From: Thysanoteuthis rhombus
Taxonomy: Eukaryota > Mollusca > Cephalopoda > Oegopsida > Thysanoteuthidae
Length of the DNA stretch: 64,000 nucleotides
Assembly (NCBI GenBank): GCA_963457665.1
Contig: OY735209.1
Span: forward strand, 9,849,814 to 9,913,813
Reading direction: 5' to 3'
Position 1 is the first letter of the stretch; the number at the start of each line of letters is the position of its first letter. This document shows, in pieces, positions 11,000-21,039 of the stretch. The position numbers and the translations under genes were made by a program. Below the pieces are notes generated by a model. The model did not search any database. It saw only the letters and a program-made list of their open reading frames with translations, and was not told where the DNA came from.

Positions 11000-11208
11000 C
11001 AAGACCGCAGCATTGCAGCTACAGGTATTGTCCATCCGAGGGCTTCCACACAGTTTCCTCTCCCAATTTCCCTCACAAGGCTTGGTCGACCCGTGGCTGT
11101 GGTAAGGACACTTGCCAAAGGCACCCCCGTGTTAGAATTCGAATCCCACCGAAATTTAAATTCCACCATGATTCGAACCCTGGGCCTGCGACTCAGACCA
11201 CTCAGCCA
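11000..11208 (-). repeat. tRNA-derived SINE with intact A and B boxes
   Basis: On the minus strand the head at 11208-11170 reads TGGCTGAGTGGTCTGAGTCG then CAGGCCCAGGGTTCGAATC. This gives a good A box and a perfect GGTTCGAATC B box. A second GATTCGAATTC and a body with CCTTTGGCAAGTGTCCTTAC follow down to about 11000. The A-box word resembles serine or leucine tRNAs. The lack of a closing acceptor stem argues for a SINE rather than a working tRNA. Confidence 0.75.
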
Positions 11209-11379
11209 CACACACACACACATATATATGTGTGTATTCAGGGTTGAGCACTCTTTAAATGAGGTAACTCATCCATTGTAAGCATATCCAATGCTCTTCC
11301 ATAGGAATAGAGCACTCTGGTGGATGGGGATTTATGCGTAAATAAATATATCACTTAAATTCAGCCTTACTGACCGTCC

Positions 11380-11525
11380 AGTTCCGTAGCTCTGAGGTAG
11401 GATATCGGCCTCTGAAGCGAAGGTTTCAATCCTGCCTCGTGGTACTGGATGGGATAATGGAAAGTCTAAAGCCACACTGAAGAGATGTGATACATCGAAA
11501 CAGCTGTCTGTGGATGACACAATAT
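11380..11525 (+). repeat. tRNA-derived SINE carrying a hammerhead ribozyme
   Basis: The head has an A-box-like TAGCTCTGAGGTAGG at 11387-11401 and a B-box-like GGTTTCAATCC at 11422-11432, the arrangement of an internal Pol III promoter. The body then contains the hammerhead motif at 11472-11513 and passes into a (TA)n tract from 11528, which could be the element's tail. It sits beside three other SINE copies, all on the opposite strand. A Pol III transcript would include the ribozyme. Target-site duplications were not resolved. Confidence 0.7.
11472..11513 (+). ncRNA. type I hammerhead ribozyme candidate, complete core
   Basis: All conserved positions are present. Stem I is CCACA (11472-11476) with TGTGG (11509-11513), 5 perfect pairs. 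The core is CTGAAGA (11477-11483), where the fifth position is free to vary in the family. Stem II is GATGT (11484-11488) with ACATC (11492-11496) and a 3-base loop. GAA follows at 11497-11499. A very short stem III, ACA with TGT and a 2-base GC loop, spans 11500-11507. The cleavage base is C11508. Such short stem III forms are known from hammerheads in eukaryotic retroelements, including Penelope-like ones. Self-cleavage is inferred from the fold only. Confidence 0.75.
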
Positions 11526-11527
11526 AG

Positions 11528-11560
<33 letters not shown>

Positions 11561-11565
11561 ATACT
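11528..11565. repeat. (TA)n microsatellite, possible SINE tail
   Basis: Alternating TA with one break, directly after the hammerhead-bearing SINE body. Confidence 0.85.
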
Positions 11566-11894
11566 GGTGAGCCAAAACACTATGAACAATAAGATGTGGC
11601 GAGAATGACAGCCGCTGTCACGTAATCACTGCGCGTGTCAGGGTCAAAAGTATATTAGCAGATAAGCCGGTCTCACGTTGAATGCCACAGGTAAAGGCGA
11701 GAAACAGATTTTAATGATTTTGAAAAAGACTAAATTGTTCTGTCGAGATGATTAGGTTATAGTATTTCTGAAACGGTACAGCTCGTTGGGTATTCATTTT
11801 CAGTACTTATTTTGGTGATAGATTGATAATCAAAGCACAAATAAGGTTTTGTTTAATGTATAATATTTTGATACTTATCCAGGCCGTTCATAGG
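11566..11894. other. unassigned; possible DNA transposon end
   Basis: GTGAGCCAAAACACTATGAA near 11567 looks like the terminal sequence of a dispersed DNA element, but no partner end was found. The remainder is unrecognised. Confidence 0.3.
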
Positions 11895-11960
11895 ACATTA
11901 TTCACTACAAATTTTCGACGTTACTTCCAAAACGTCTTCTTCACATCAAAGTGAATATTT
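11895..11960 (-). ncRNA. hammerhead-like hairpin, decayed
   Basis: On the minus strand, ATTCACT (11956-11950) pairs with AGTGAAT (11906-11900). Inside is GACGTT (11936-11931) pairing with AACGTC (11922-11917), followed by GAAA. A GTGAAGA word stands where CTGANGA is expected, so the first core base is changed. The outer arms are offset by about 6 bases from the ideal position. The nested stems plus GAAA fit a mutated type I hammerhead. Activity is not expected. Confidence 0.4.
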
Positions 11961-12510
11961 TGTATTTAACGCGTAAAACCTATTACCATTAATGCATTCA
12001 TCAAAATAGGAGCCGTTAGAAAAATTACCTTTTTTAATCATACGTGTTTGAATATATGTTCATAAGTTGTTGTTTCAGTCAATGTCATATAAGTTAATTT
12101 TAATTAAGTTAAGAAATATTAGTAACATGAAAAGTAGGATTAATTGTTGGAGGTTGTCAAACGCGTGCTACTTTGAAATGCAATAAGCAGTCGGAATCGA
12201 TTACAATGAGAGACGTTACCATGTTTTTAATTTTATTTTAACGATTGTCGACTTTCGTTCAAAAATGACCAGTAATTGCAATCTGAAATAAAATAAAACA
12301 TCCAAGCTTAACATTGAACGACAACAGTGATAGCGACATCAGACGACATCTTCAATTGGCAGACGATAGAAATGCTATTGGCGGGAAGACAATCATTGAA
12401 AGGACGGAGGACACATTGACAAACAGATGGCAAGGAAAGAAAAGTGTTATTTTTGCTGTTCGTCCCCGGAAAAGACAAACAACCCATTTCAGCAGGAAAA
12501 TAAAGTAGTG
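11961..12510. other. no recognised feature
   Basis: AT-rich sequence; no repeat, RNA or gene recognised. Confidence 0.45.
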
Positions 12511-12845
12511 ATGATAATAATGATAATAATAATAATAACAATAATAAAAAAAATTTCTCATTTGATACTCAGTGATTTTCTGCATTGTTTGCCTGTAACG
12601 GTCGTCAATAAGGTAAGTATCCAATGCTAATTATAGAGTAATCTCCCTTATTTATTCCTGTTTTGGGGGCAAATACGTTAAAAAGTTAGAGTTCATTCTG
12701 GTAGAACATTAACAAGAAAATGCAGGGCCACTTGATGTTTTTGATATTTTCGAAGTACAATAGAATTGCAAAATGAATTAAATAATACCGACATCCATTA
12801 TTATTATTAACATTTATGATAATAATAATAATTATAATAATAAAA
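12511..12845. repeat. two (AAT)n/(ATG)n microsatellites
   Basis: Trinucleotide tracts lie at about 12511-12556 (GATAATAATGATAATAATAA) and 12797-12845 (ATTATTATTATT and ATAATAATAATAATTATAAT), with unassigned sequence between them. Confidence 0.9.
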
Positions 12846-14525
12846 ACAACCCCAAACTATACACGGGTGGGGTCTTTTACACCTGCCTTGCTAGATAAAA
12901 AAAACCCCACACAGTGTGAAAATCTGCACGAGCCTGACATACATTCGGACGGCAAGCCTATACTTGCAACTTTCTTCAACTTTCTCATTCCTCAAGGATG
13001 CCCCACTGGACCTCATCCCAGAGGGGGTAATGTGTACCATTTTCACAACCCTCCTTAGTGTCTATGTTATTCAAACCTGACTATAAGGTTACGACTAATT
13101 CCCCCTTAATCTACTTTTCCACAAATGCATGAGATGTTATACACTTAATGTTTCGCCAGAACCTCCTCTTGTAAGGGAACCAACTCCAGTGAGAAGGTTG
13201 TGAATGGTAGTTTTATTATTGGACACCATCCCCATGTTGAAACGCTGAGAAAGCTCTTCCATGTTAATATAAACAAGAGAAACAAAAGTTGTTTGACAAA
13301 GGAGGGGTAACTACTTTTGGTAGTTTAAACAATGCATGGTACAGTCAAAAGCATGAAAACAAAGGAGGGTTAATTTCTATGGCAATTAACGAAACAAAGT
13401 TGATAAATGAATAATGCTTTGAAGATGGGTACAGTTGGTAATTGTATCGTCCCGATTGCTGGTGAACTATCGGTTGGGGACTGAGAAACCAAGACTGAAA
13501 CCAATAATAGTAATGATATTGTCGCCAAACAAAAAAAAAAATCGAATGCAACAACAATAAATTCATTAACAGAATATACAGAGAAATAAAGATTGCACAG
13601 TCCTGCACACCTACGTATATTATTATCTTTGACCCTTAAGTCTTATATAACTCATTTGAATAGATAAAATCAACTCTTTCTAATTTCTTCCTTATCGTTT
13701 CTCTTCCACGTATTTCATTCTCATTTTTCTTACTTATCTGACGAATTAATCTATTCAAAACAACTTTCCCTTTTCTCACATCGAGGCATACAAAGACAAT
13801 GATCTACAATTCTATCCATTTTCGCGACAGAAAAAGGTACATACGCATATAGACACACATGACCGCAGATATTTAAGAGGTCAATAACTCTTCCAAAAGC
13901 TAAAAACGGAAACGTTATCTCTCTCATAGAATGGCGTATCAAGACGCGTCCTGATTATTTTCATTTTATAAACAATATGGCTGCCAACAAAGCAACCAAT
14001 ACAGTTCGAGGATGAAACATTTGAATGTAACACAAGACACGTTGTTTTGTGTCTTCGTTACAAAAGATAGGGTGGGACTCCATTTTATTTGATTTTACTT
14101 TTCTCCACTGACAGACAAGCGAGTATCAGAGTACGATGTTTAGATTAATCTCCATGTACACACATAACTACCCTAACACACTTGCATCTGTATTACACAC
14201 ACACACACATTATTATGCGCACACATAGATAAGCGAAATACTTCGAAACCGTAGTCTCGTACTAAATTATTCTACATGACATTTATGGCAGGCTGCTCCA
14301 CACACCATTTAGTCCGGTACTGGGGTAAACTGAGAACAAGGAAGACAAGTAAAAGAAAGATATGTGGAGAAATGGAAATATATAGATAAGAGGAGAAAGT
14401 GAGAGAGATAAAAAGAATAAGGTGAGATAACCAAGAGGAATATGGAAAAAGTGAGACAACCAGGGAAAGGTGAAATACAGCAAGAAACAGGGATCGGCCT
14501 TGGAGATCTGGCCGCGAACCACGAC
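12846..14525. other. no recognised feature
   Basis: Unassigned AT-rich DNA with a short CA tract near 14196-14208 and a purine-rich patch at 14340-14450. No domain, tRNA fold or shared repeat was recognised. Confidence 0.4.
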
Positions 14526-14529
14526 CGTT

Positions 14530-14840
14530 GGTACTTGCTTTTTTTAATTTTTTATCTCTACCTTGAACTCCAGGTTTTTAAAGTATGTATCTTTGCTGTA
14601 ATCTATTTAGCTCCTGTGTTGAAAGGTACTTCTTACCGATGTGACGACGTTTTGCAATTGTTATTCAGAGTGAGTCTCTATTTATACACTTTGTGTAACC
14701 GTGGGACGCTCAGGGCCCCGTGAGAGGATGACGTCTGTCAGTTTACTGCTCTGCAATCTCTCAGTTGTCAGGTCTCACCCTCCTCTCCACCTTAATATTT
14801 TCCTTCTTTCTCATACAAATTCCAATCTTCTTGAAAAATA
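14530..14840 (+). repeat. dispersed repeat D, copy 1
   Basis: About 300 bases match the copy at 19.2 kb. Shared in order: ATCTCTACCT, AAGTATGTATCTT, GTGTTGAAAGG, GATGTGACGACG, TTTTGCAATTG, TTATTCAGAGTGAGTCT, TTTGTGTAAC, GAGAGGATGACGTCTGTCAG and CAATCTCTCAG. A TATA-like TATTTATACAC lies near 14679. A long terminal repeat or another promoter-bearing repeat is possible, but no internal region or flanking duplication was identified. Confidence 0.75.
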
Positions 14841-14884
14841 AGTCTCTGCACGTGCGTGCAGGTTTATCCCACTATCCAAAAGTA

Positions 14885-15120
14885 AGGCATCACCATGAAA
14901 CATTTCGTAAGCCAAAATAACGTAAAACGAAGAAGAAACAACCATTAATTCATATCGTAAGATGTTTTGGATGTTCGATCCATATCGGTAGTCTTCGAGC
15001 TCTAACTACACGTGGAACCCTTTTCAATTATTCAATAATCAAATTTTCAAAGGAACCCCTTAAAAATGTACTACTTCGAAACCCACACTATGCAAAACCG
15101 TACTATTCAGGGCACTGCTG
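14885..15120 (+). repeat. dispersed repeat B, short copy
   Basis: CATTTCGTAAGCCAAAATAA then CGTAAAACGAA and CCATTAATTCATAT correspond to TTTTCGTAAGCCGAAATAGC and CATCAATTCTCAT at 37.05 kb. It is truncated relative to the copies at 37 and 55 kb. Confidence 0.55.
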
Positions 15121-15747
15121 TATAAATAGTGCAGGTGTAGACGTTGCTCATGTCTACATTGTCTATCTTCAAACAGTCCCAGATTTCATTATGTTTGTTA
15201 AATAGCAGATATGCTCTTCCTGTCATTCAATTGAAATGTTTTGAAGATTTGTGAATCCAACCCGTGCCCTAAAAATGACTTAGCGTGAAATTTCCGCAAC
15301 GACTGACTGTTTCACAATTATCTCAGAAAAGTCTTGATAATCGGAATAATCGGAGCGAAGTGAAGATCCACTCACATAACCCAATTAGAAAAGGGGTCTA
15401 CGCCATTTACAGTTTCTTCCAATGAAATTGACTTATATTGGCTGCTAAAAACTAGTACAGGAGACTTTTGGACTAAGGCACAATTGTTGTATAGATCGAA
15501 CTATGAAATGCACCCTTACGCGGGCTGCAACTTCAGCCATTCCCTGCTTAGAAAACTGATCCCTCACCATTTTAAGCGTAGTTATTTTAAAGAAATCGGT
15601 TGTAAGTACGCTGAAATGTTTGAATGTATATCCCTTTAAAATCTATTTTAGGTGCTAGGAATGTAAATTTATGCATTACAATCGATTTGGCCTCTTTGAA
15701 ACAGATCAAATCGTTACTATATAATGGAGTGTTTGATTAATTCAGTT
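15121..15747. other. no recognised feature
   Basis: AT-rich DNA without a recognised repeat or gene. Confidence 0.4.
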
Positions 15748-16590
15748 GACTGTGTCGTTCACATGACCATTTCAGATGAGACAGACGCAGAGGTGGCGAT
15801 GTGGTTGGTAGGGGCTTGGCCTCATGAGGCGTGTAACTGCTCTGTAAAGTAAAGTCGAAAGGACTCAGGATTCATCCTGACATTTCGAGACCAGCTCTCT
15901 AATGTCTTTGCGACGATAGTTTGCAAGGACTACAGAAAATTTTGGAGTCATCTTACCCTCACGTTCCCGTGTGTGGTATCCCCAAATCGACTTAGTGTCA
16001 CACTCTGCTCTCGTGGGGACTAGGACAACTAGTATGACCACTCCGGACAAGACGAACACATATATGATGCCATAGCCGATTAGGGTTTTGCCCTATGAGG
16101 CCTGATACTGCTCTGTGTAGACAAGTCCAATGATCTCAGGATTCGTCCCGAGACCAGCAGACCAACGCTTTCATGTCCCGGTGGCAATAGCTGCAAAGAC
16201 TAAAGAGAATTTTTCAGATGGTCCTATCCACACGTTCGTATGTATGTTATCCTCGCATTAAACTGACGTTGTGTCACACTAGCGGGGGATCGGACACATA
16301 GGCCAACTGTGTTATTCACATGACCATTTTAGACCAGAAGGAAGCAGATGTTGTGCCAAGGCCGATTGGGACTTTTTCTCATGTAGTGTGTGTAGTCAAG
16401 TCTAAGAAGCCCAGGATTCGTCCTGAGATATAAAGACCAGCGCACTTATGTCCTCGCGAAATAGTTGAAAGGACTAGAGACATCTTTTTTTTTGATAGCC
16501 TATTCATACGTCTGCGCGTTTGGTATCCCCACTTTAAACTGACCTTATGTCAATCTCTGTTTTCGAGGGGGGGTCGTCTTTCTTTCTATC
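15748..16590 (+). repeat. satellite E, three ~280 bp units
   Basis: Landmarks recur about every 280 bases. They include CACATGACCATTT (15761 and 16318), GACTCAGGATTCATCC-like words, CAGCNNNCTNATGTC, CTTACCCTCACGTTCC-like words and a TATCCCCAAATCGACTTAGT segment. The latter is followed by GTCACACTCTGCTCTCGTGG. Units start near 15748, 16028 and 16308 and differ by many substitutions. Related sequence occurs at 36.5-36.9 kb in the opposite orientation and at 46.8-47.1 kb. Non-coding. Confidence 0.8.
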
Positions 16591-17114
16591 ACTCTTTCTA
16601 TATTTTGATTTGCTCTGTATACCAATTCCTACCGATCTACTTCAACTTTTAGTATCTGGCATCTCTTAGTAAATAACAGCTTTCTTCAAACCGAAGCTGA
16701 TAGATTTGGATTTTTCAATATTTTTCAAGGTTTCTTGGATCTTTATTTTCAAATTTCTCGAAATATAAGTTTTTTTTTCATACTTTACACCCTCTAACGT
16801 TTTTGGTATTTAAATTTGTTGAGTAGCAACTAGAAATGATTTTTTGATTCAAGAGTATTCCACATTATACAGACTCTGCACTAAACTTCGTGTCACGGAT
16901 CTAAAAGTGTTGAATTTTACATAAATCAATTTTTCACAATATGAGCTTCGTCAAATTCATTTCTCTCTCGCGTCATGAAACAAACAACCTTTCCTCACTC
17001 CACCTTTTGATCGACAACTAAAAACCACTGATTGGACAAGGATTGGTGAACCATAGATTACGAAATGATCTTTGTATGAACCTATAAGAAAAGTCACGTA
17101 CTCCATTGTCCATT
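16591..17114. other. no recognised feature
   Basis: AT-rich sequence; nothing recognised. Confidence 0.4.
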
Positions 17115-18065
17115 GTCTAGACTAAGGGTCGGCAAGATTCTCCTCCAGCGTTGCCAAATCAGATTTGATTTAGTTCGACTAAAACTGCTTAAAAACGGCC
17201 AAGATCTGCTGAATGTTCTCCACTTTCGTCTAACTTTATGACTAAAAGTGTTATATATTATTCATTTATAACACAAATATCAAATAAAATAAAGACATAC
17301 AAAGGCTCCAGAAGAAACTATCCGTGAAGATTGTACATATTTTTTCGTTAAACTTACCAGATTTATAATGAATTGGCTAAAAAGTGAGTGATCTTCAATT
17401 GAAAGAGTAAATTGGCTCTAAAGTAGGTGACCGATTTACAATGTATGTAAAACTGGACCCTTACTTTGCGTCTGTCTTTCGGCACCCCCTTTTCATTTTA
17501 TAATGTAATATCTCCTATGACTTGACTCTCACTTTGATTTTTTTCGGTTTGAAATTTTTTTTTCCGATTCCGGTTAAACTTGAGGCAAAAATATCGAATA
17601 TATTTTCCTATGAAATAAAATTAAATCCATTATTTATTCCTTTGTAACAGTAGGGAGATTTTCGGCTATTTGCTATCGCTGAATTTAATCGGCTAAATAG
17701 GATATAAAATCGGTTAGATCTAGTTAAAAATGGCTGACTTATCATCCTGGTTTTCTTTTTTTTTTATGGTGAACCAGATTAGAAATGTTTTATGTCTTGT
17801 AGGCCAAAGCAAAAATGGTCCAATGATCTTACAGGCTTTTTCAAAAAAACATTCCAATGTTTTTCTTCCCATCATAGGAGTACATACCTATATAAACTTA
17901 TGTATACCATCAATCAATGAAAACAATGAATTTCCTTTGGGGGATATTTTGTAATTATGATTAAATTTTTTATACATAAATATATGAGCAGGATTGCAAA
18001 GTTTTAAGACATTTTTAGCTGGATTTAGCCCGTGGGCCGTAAATTCGCCGACTCCTAGTCTAGAC
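17115..18065. mobile_element. non-autonomous hAT-like transposon with 8 bp target duplication
   Basis: The element spans 17123-18057. Its left end is TAAGGGTCGGCAA and its right end, read inward on the other strand, is TAGGAGTCGGCGAA. It is flanked by a perfect 8 bp direct repeat GTCTAGAC at 17115-17122 and 18058-18065. A GGGTCGGC terminal motif with an 8 bp duplication is typical of hAT superfamily insertions. No transposase remains; much of the interior is a nested family C element. The TSD word is itself palindromic, but its exact placement at both ends supports a real insertion. Confidence 0.8.
17146..17757. mobile_element. family C element nested in the hAT-like element
   Basis: It starts with AGCGTTGCCAAATCAGATTT and ends with an inverted counterpart, AAAATGGCTGACTTATCATC. 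Internal words such as GCTATTTGCTATCGCTGA and TTAGATCTAGTTAAAA match the copy at 47.4 kb. Terminal inverted repeats and lack of coding sequence suggest a MITE. Its position inside the hAT element makes it the younger insertion, or an internal part shared with it. Confidence 0.6.
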
Positions 18066-18228
18066 TACCACTAAAATCTGTCATCAGGAAACTGCATAAG
18101 TATTTGTGGCTAGTTCGTTTATCACTTAAGCTTGGAGTCAAATTAATTTTCCACTTTAATAAATCCACCACCAATCTCTATTTTTTTTCTGTAGAATCGA
18201 ACAGGCAGGGAATAGTAACAAGTTCGTA

Positions 18229-18847
18229 CAATGTCTGGTCAAAGTTTGGAAACCCTAACAACAAATCAAGAAGATGCAATTTTCTCAACTAAAAATATTG
18301 CATTCTTTTACTGTGTGCAAAAACTTACTAGAAAAGAAATATGTATTAACCTTGGTTGAAAAGTTCTTTTACAAGTAAAGTATTTGTTTTTGATCACTGC
18401 CTTGACGCTGGAAGGCGCTGATGCTGCAACACGAACACAAAACGTATAAAAAATGGATTTGAGATCATGATATGGACCTTTTGAAATGGCCGCCAAACCC
18501 ACAGTACCTCAATCTGAAAGAGAATCTGCGGAATATCATGAACAGAAAGACTGCATCAATGAAAACCACTACCATAGACCATCTGGAAGAAGTAATAAAG
18601 ACAATTTGAACTCAAGAAATCAACAATGATCTATGTTGCAGTTTTACAGCATTAATGTCTTCCAGAGTCATGGCAGAGATGAAAACAAATGATTTTCTTT
18701 TAAATACTAACTTTTCAACTCTGGTTAATACATATTTCAGGTCAAGCGAGTTTTTGCTCATAGAAATAGAATGCAATATTATTGAATCGAAAAATATCTC
18801 ATTTTAACGATTTGGGGCTGGAGTTTTCAAACTTTTGCAAGGCACTG
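18229..18847 (+). mobile_element. Tc1-like transposon with ~160 bp inverted repeats
   Basis: The right end reads CAGTGCCTTGCAAAAGTTTG on the minus strand, a classic Tc1 terminus. The left end reads CAATGTCTGGTCAAAGTTTG. TA dinucleotides flank both ends (18227-18228 and 18848-18849). The inverted similarity continues inward for about 160 bases, through a block with AATATTGCATTC and one with ATATGTATTAACC. The central ~300 bases hold the 3' part of a Tc1 transposase. At about 619 bp the element is far shorter than a full Tc1, so it is internally deleted. Confidence 0.85.
18460..18675 (+). pseudogene. Tc1 transposase C-terminal remnant
   Basis: The frame from 18472 gives MDLLKWPPNPQYLNLKENLR, then NIMNRKTASMKTTTIDHLEE and VIKTI before a stop, continuing TQEINNDLC. 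Tc1 transposases carry a WP-x-x-P-D-L-N-P-I-E-N-L-W motif near the third acidic residue of the DDE catalytic triad. Here that motif is altered (Y for D, L-K-E-N for I-E-N). The N-terminal DNA-binding region and first two catalytic residues are missing, and stops interrupt the frame. In the family this enzyme cuts at the inverted repeats and inserts at TA. This copy cannot make an active protein. Confidence 0.85.
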
Positions 18848-18849
18848 TA

Positions 18850-19204
18850 CATATCAAATTTTTTGCAAAACGAAAATATGACTCAAAGCAGCTTAGAATT
18901 ATTAAAAACTGGTCACTATTTATGAAAAACTCGATAAATAGTAATAAAATCAAATGTCAATAACATCTGTGTGTAACACTCTGTGGTAACTACACTATCT
19001 ATTCTGAAATTTTCCTATTGAGTTATATATTGAATGTTTTTTGGTGTAGAATTTTGGTTTATTTGAGCGTGGGATATAGCTTTTCTTAGAGAAAAGCTGC
19101 TGGTATCCTCCGCCTTTCCGACCACATTCCGAGAACGTCACCAAGATAAAACAAATAAAGAACCGATAAGGTTTGTACTAATGAGTCGAATAGTAACTTC
19201 TAAA
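18850..19204. other. no recognised feature
   Basis: AT-rich DNA between the Tc1 element and repeat D; nothing recognised. Confidence 0.4.
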
Positions 19205-19478
19205 GTCTTATTTTTTTTTTTGTAAAATCTCTACCTCGACATTTTACAAGTATGTATCTTACGAGCGATCAGTCCAGCTCAGGTGTTGAAAGGAACTTCT
19301 CACTGATGTGACGACGCTTTGCAATTATTATTCAGAGTGAGACTTTGTTTATATAATTTGTGTAACTGTTGAACGTCAGAGCTTTGTGAGAGAATGATGT
19401 CTGTCAGTCAACCGTTCTGTAATCTCTCAGCCCCCCGTTTGGTCGGGCCCTGCCCTACTCGCAACTCCCTCCCAGATA

Positions 19479-19525
<47 letters not shown>

Positions 19526-19545
19526 TACATTCCAATATACTTTCT
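19205..19545 (+). repeat. dispersed repeat D, copy 2, with expanded (CT)n
   Basis: Same order of landmarks as at 14.5 kb: GTGTTGAAAGG, GATGTGACGACG, CTTTGCAATTATTATTCAGA, GTGAGA, TTTGTGTAAC and GAATGATGTCTGTCAG. Where copy 1 has CCTTCTTTCTCATACAAATT, this copy has a pure (CT)n tract at about 19483-19522 before CACATACATTCC. The microsatellite therefore appears to have grown inside the repeat. Confidence 0.75.
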
Positions 19546-20934
19546 GTGTGAAAAGTGTGTGTATGTGTGCGGGCGCGTAGATTACCCCAAAACAAACCTC
19601 AGATCGTCCCCAGCTTCGATTTCGTGTCCCCGGTCAACTATCAATCTTTTCATTCAACTCTCAGGGGGATCTACTTGGTGGTGAAGATAGGTACATACTG
19701 TCCACCGACGCCAGTTGTTGGTGTTCGAGATCGCGTAAAAGCCAGGATTTCGAATTCTGATTTTCAAGGTCAGCAGGTCGTCCTACATCAAAGATTGACT
19801 TAGTGTCAACTTCTCTCAATTTGGCTTTATACCGTTCTACGCTAAGCATAGTAAAATTTCCATGTATAAAAAGATATTTTTACCGCGTAGATATTGATGA
19901 TTTCCTAAGCAGACGACTCTTTAGGGTCCAGGGAAGCAGGAAGTATTTGTGATTTGCATGAACAGGGAAAGGGTTTGATAATCTAAATTTCAAAACTAAT
20001 TTTTATGCCACCAATGACTTGACAATTGCCGCAACACATTGAAATGAATAAAATAAGAGGCTATGGTGGTTCCATCACGTGACTGGGAAATTCAAAAGCG
20101 GTATTTGAAATCCTTATCACTACTTGCACGGGCCTCTGTTACGGGAACAAAACTAGTAATAAATTCCCATGAGTTGGAGAACGGTTCTTCATCGATAGAT
20201 CAATAATGGAATGAAAAAAAAGAGCATAACCTTATCGTATTTGAGATTAGATTAAATGAGATTTTCAAGGTTGGTAGTGGCACACGTGGTTGAATGAAGG
20301 TAGTACACGTCAAATAATCACGTGACTTGAGTACACGTCGCGATTACGTATCTTTGAACAAGGACAGTATAATAAAGCGACTAGTAATTCAAAGTCGTCG
20401 GTATAAAAACATTCTCGTTCAGATCCATTTCCCCATTCCGTTTCAGGCCCGATCATACTGCTATCGATTCGGGTGTAACAACAATGCGTCCAAAGGAGCG
20501 AAATAATGGGCTATGGCGGTTCCGCCTATCCGTCAAAGTGGGTTAGTATTTGACTTGCTCAATAATTGAGAAATTTCGCCAAGCTGAATGTAACTGATCC
20601 TTCTCCAGCACCTTAAACGAATGTCTTCTGGGCGGTTTTAGCGACTGCGGAGGTCCGTTTATTGTAGGGTCTCTCTTTGCGCCGTTTCGTTATCACGTAA
20701 TCTCATGTTTGCTTCTGAGATTGGTTTTTGAGAGACCAAGTAAAAAAAAAAATGGAGGATTTGTTTGTTATTGCAGTTGCTACATGACCTCAGCAGTGAA
20801 AAAAAAAAAAAATGGGAAAATAGAAAATTGGGAGGGAGAGGCCTAGGGGGCCTTTTTCCAGTAAGCACTCCTGCACAAGCAAAATATTAGACACATAACA
20901 CGATAAAATGCACAGATACACACATATATATCAC
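19546..20934. other. unassigned; one weak direct repeat
   Basis: GGCTATGGTGGTTCC near 20062 is echoed by GGCTATGGCGGTTCC near 20511. A-runs occur at 20742-20751 and 20799-20811. Several CACGTGAC words cluster between 20075 and 20330. No gene was recognised. Confidence 0.35.
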
Positions 20935-21010
20935 GACGCGTATTGGCCACGCCAACGGAGCTAGAGGACTGAAAATTCAAACATTTAGTCCTTATTGTGA
21001 CTACGAAAAC
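20935..21010 (-). repeat. family A fragment
   Basis: CGGAGCTAGAGGACTGAAAA then TTCAAACATTTAGTCCTTAT is the antisense of the family A 3' segment. It lies head-to-head with the longer copy that starts at about 21040. Confidence 0.6.
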
Positions 21011-21039
21011 TAACAGACAAGCAATCAAACGTAAAATAG

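Noticed and set aside
11170..11208. Functional tRNA gene with good A and B boxes (also 51178-51280 and 52500-52575)
   Set aside because: No acceptor stem can be paired and each continues into a repeated body, so they are SINE heads.
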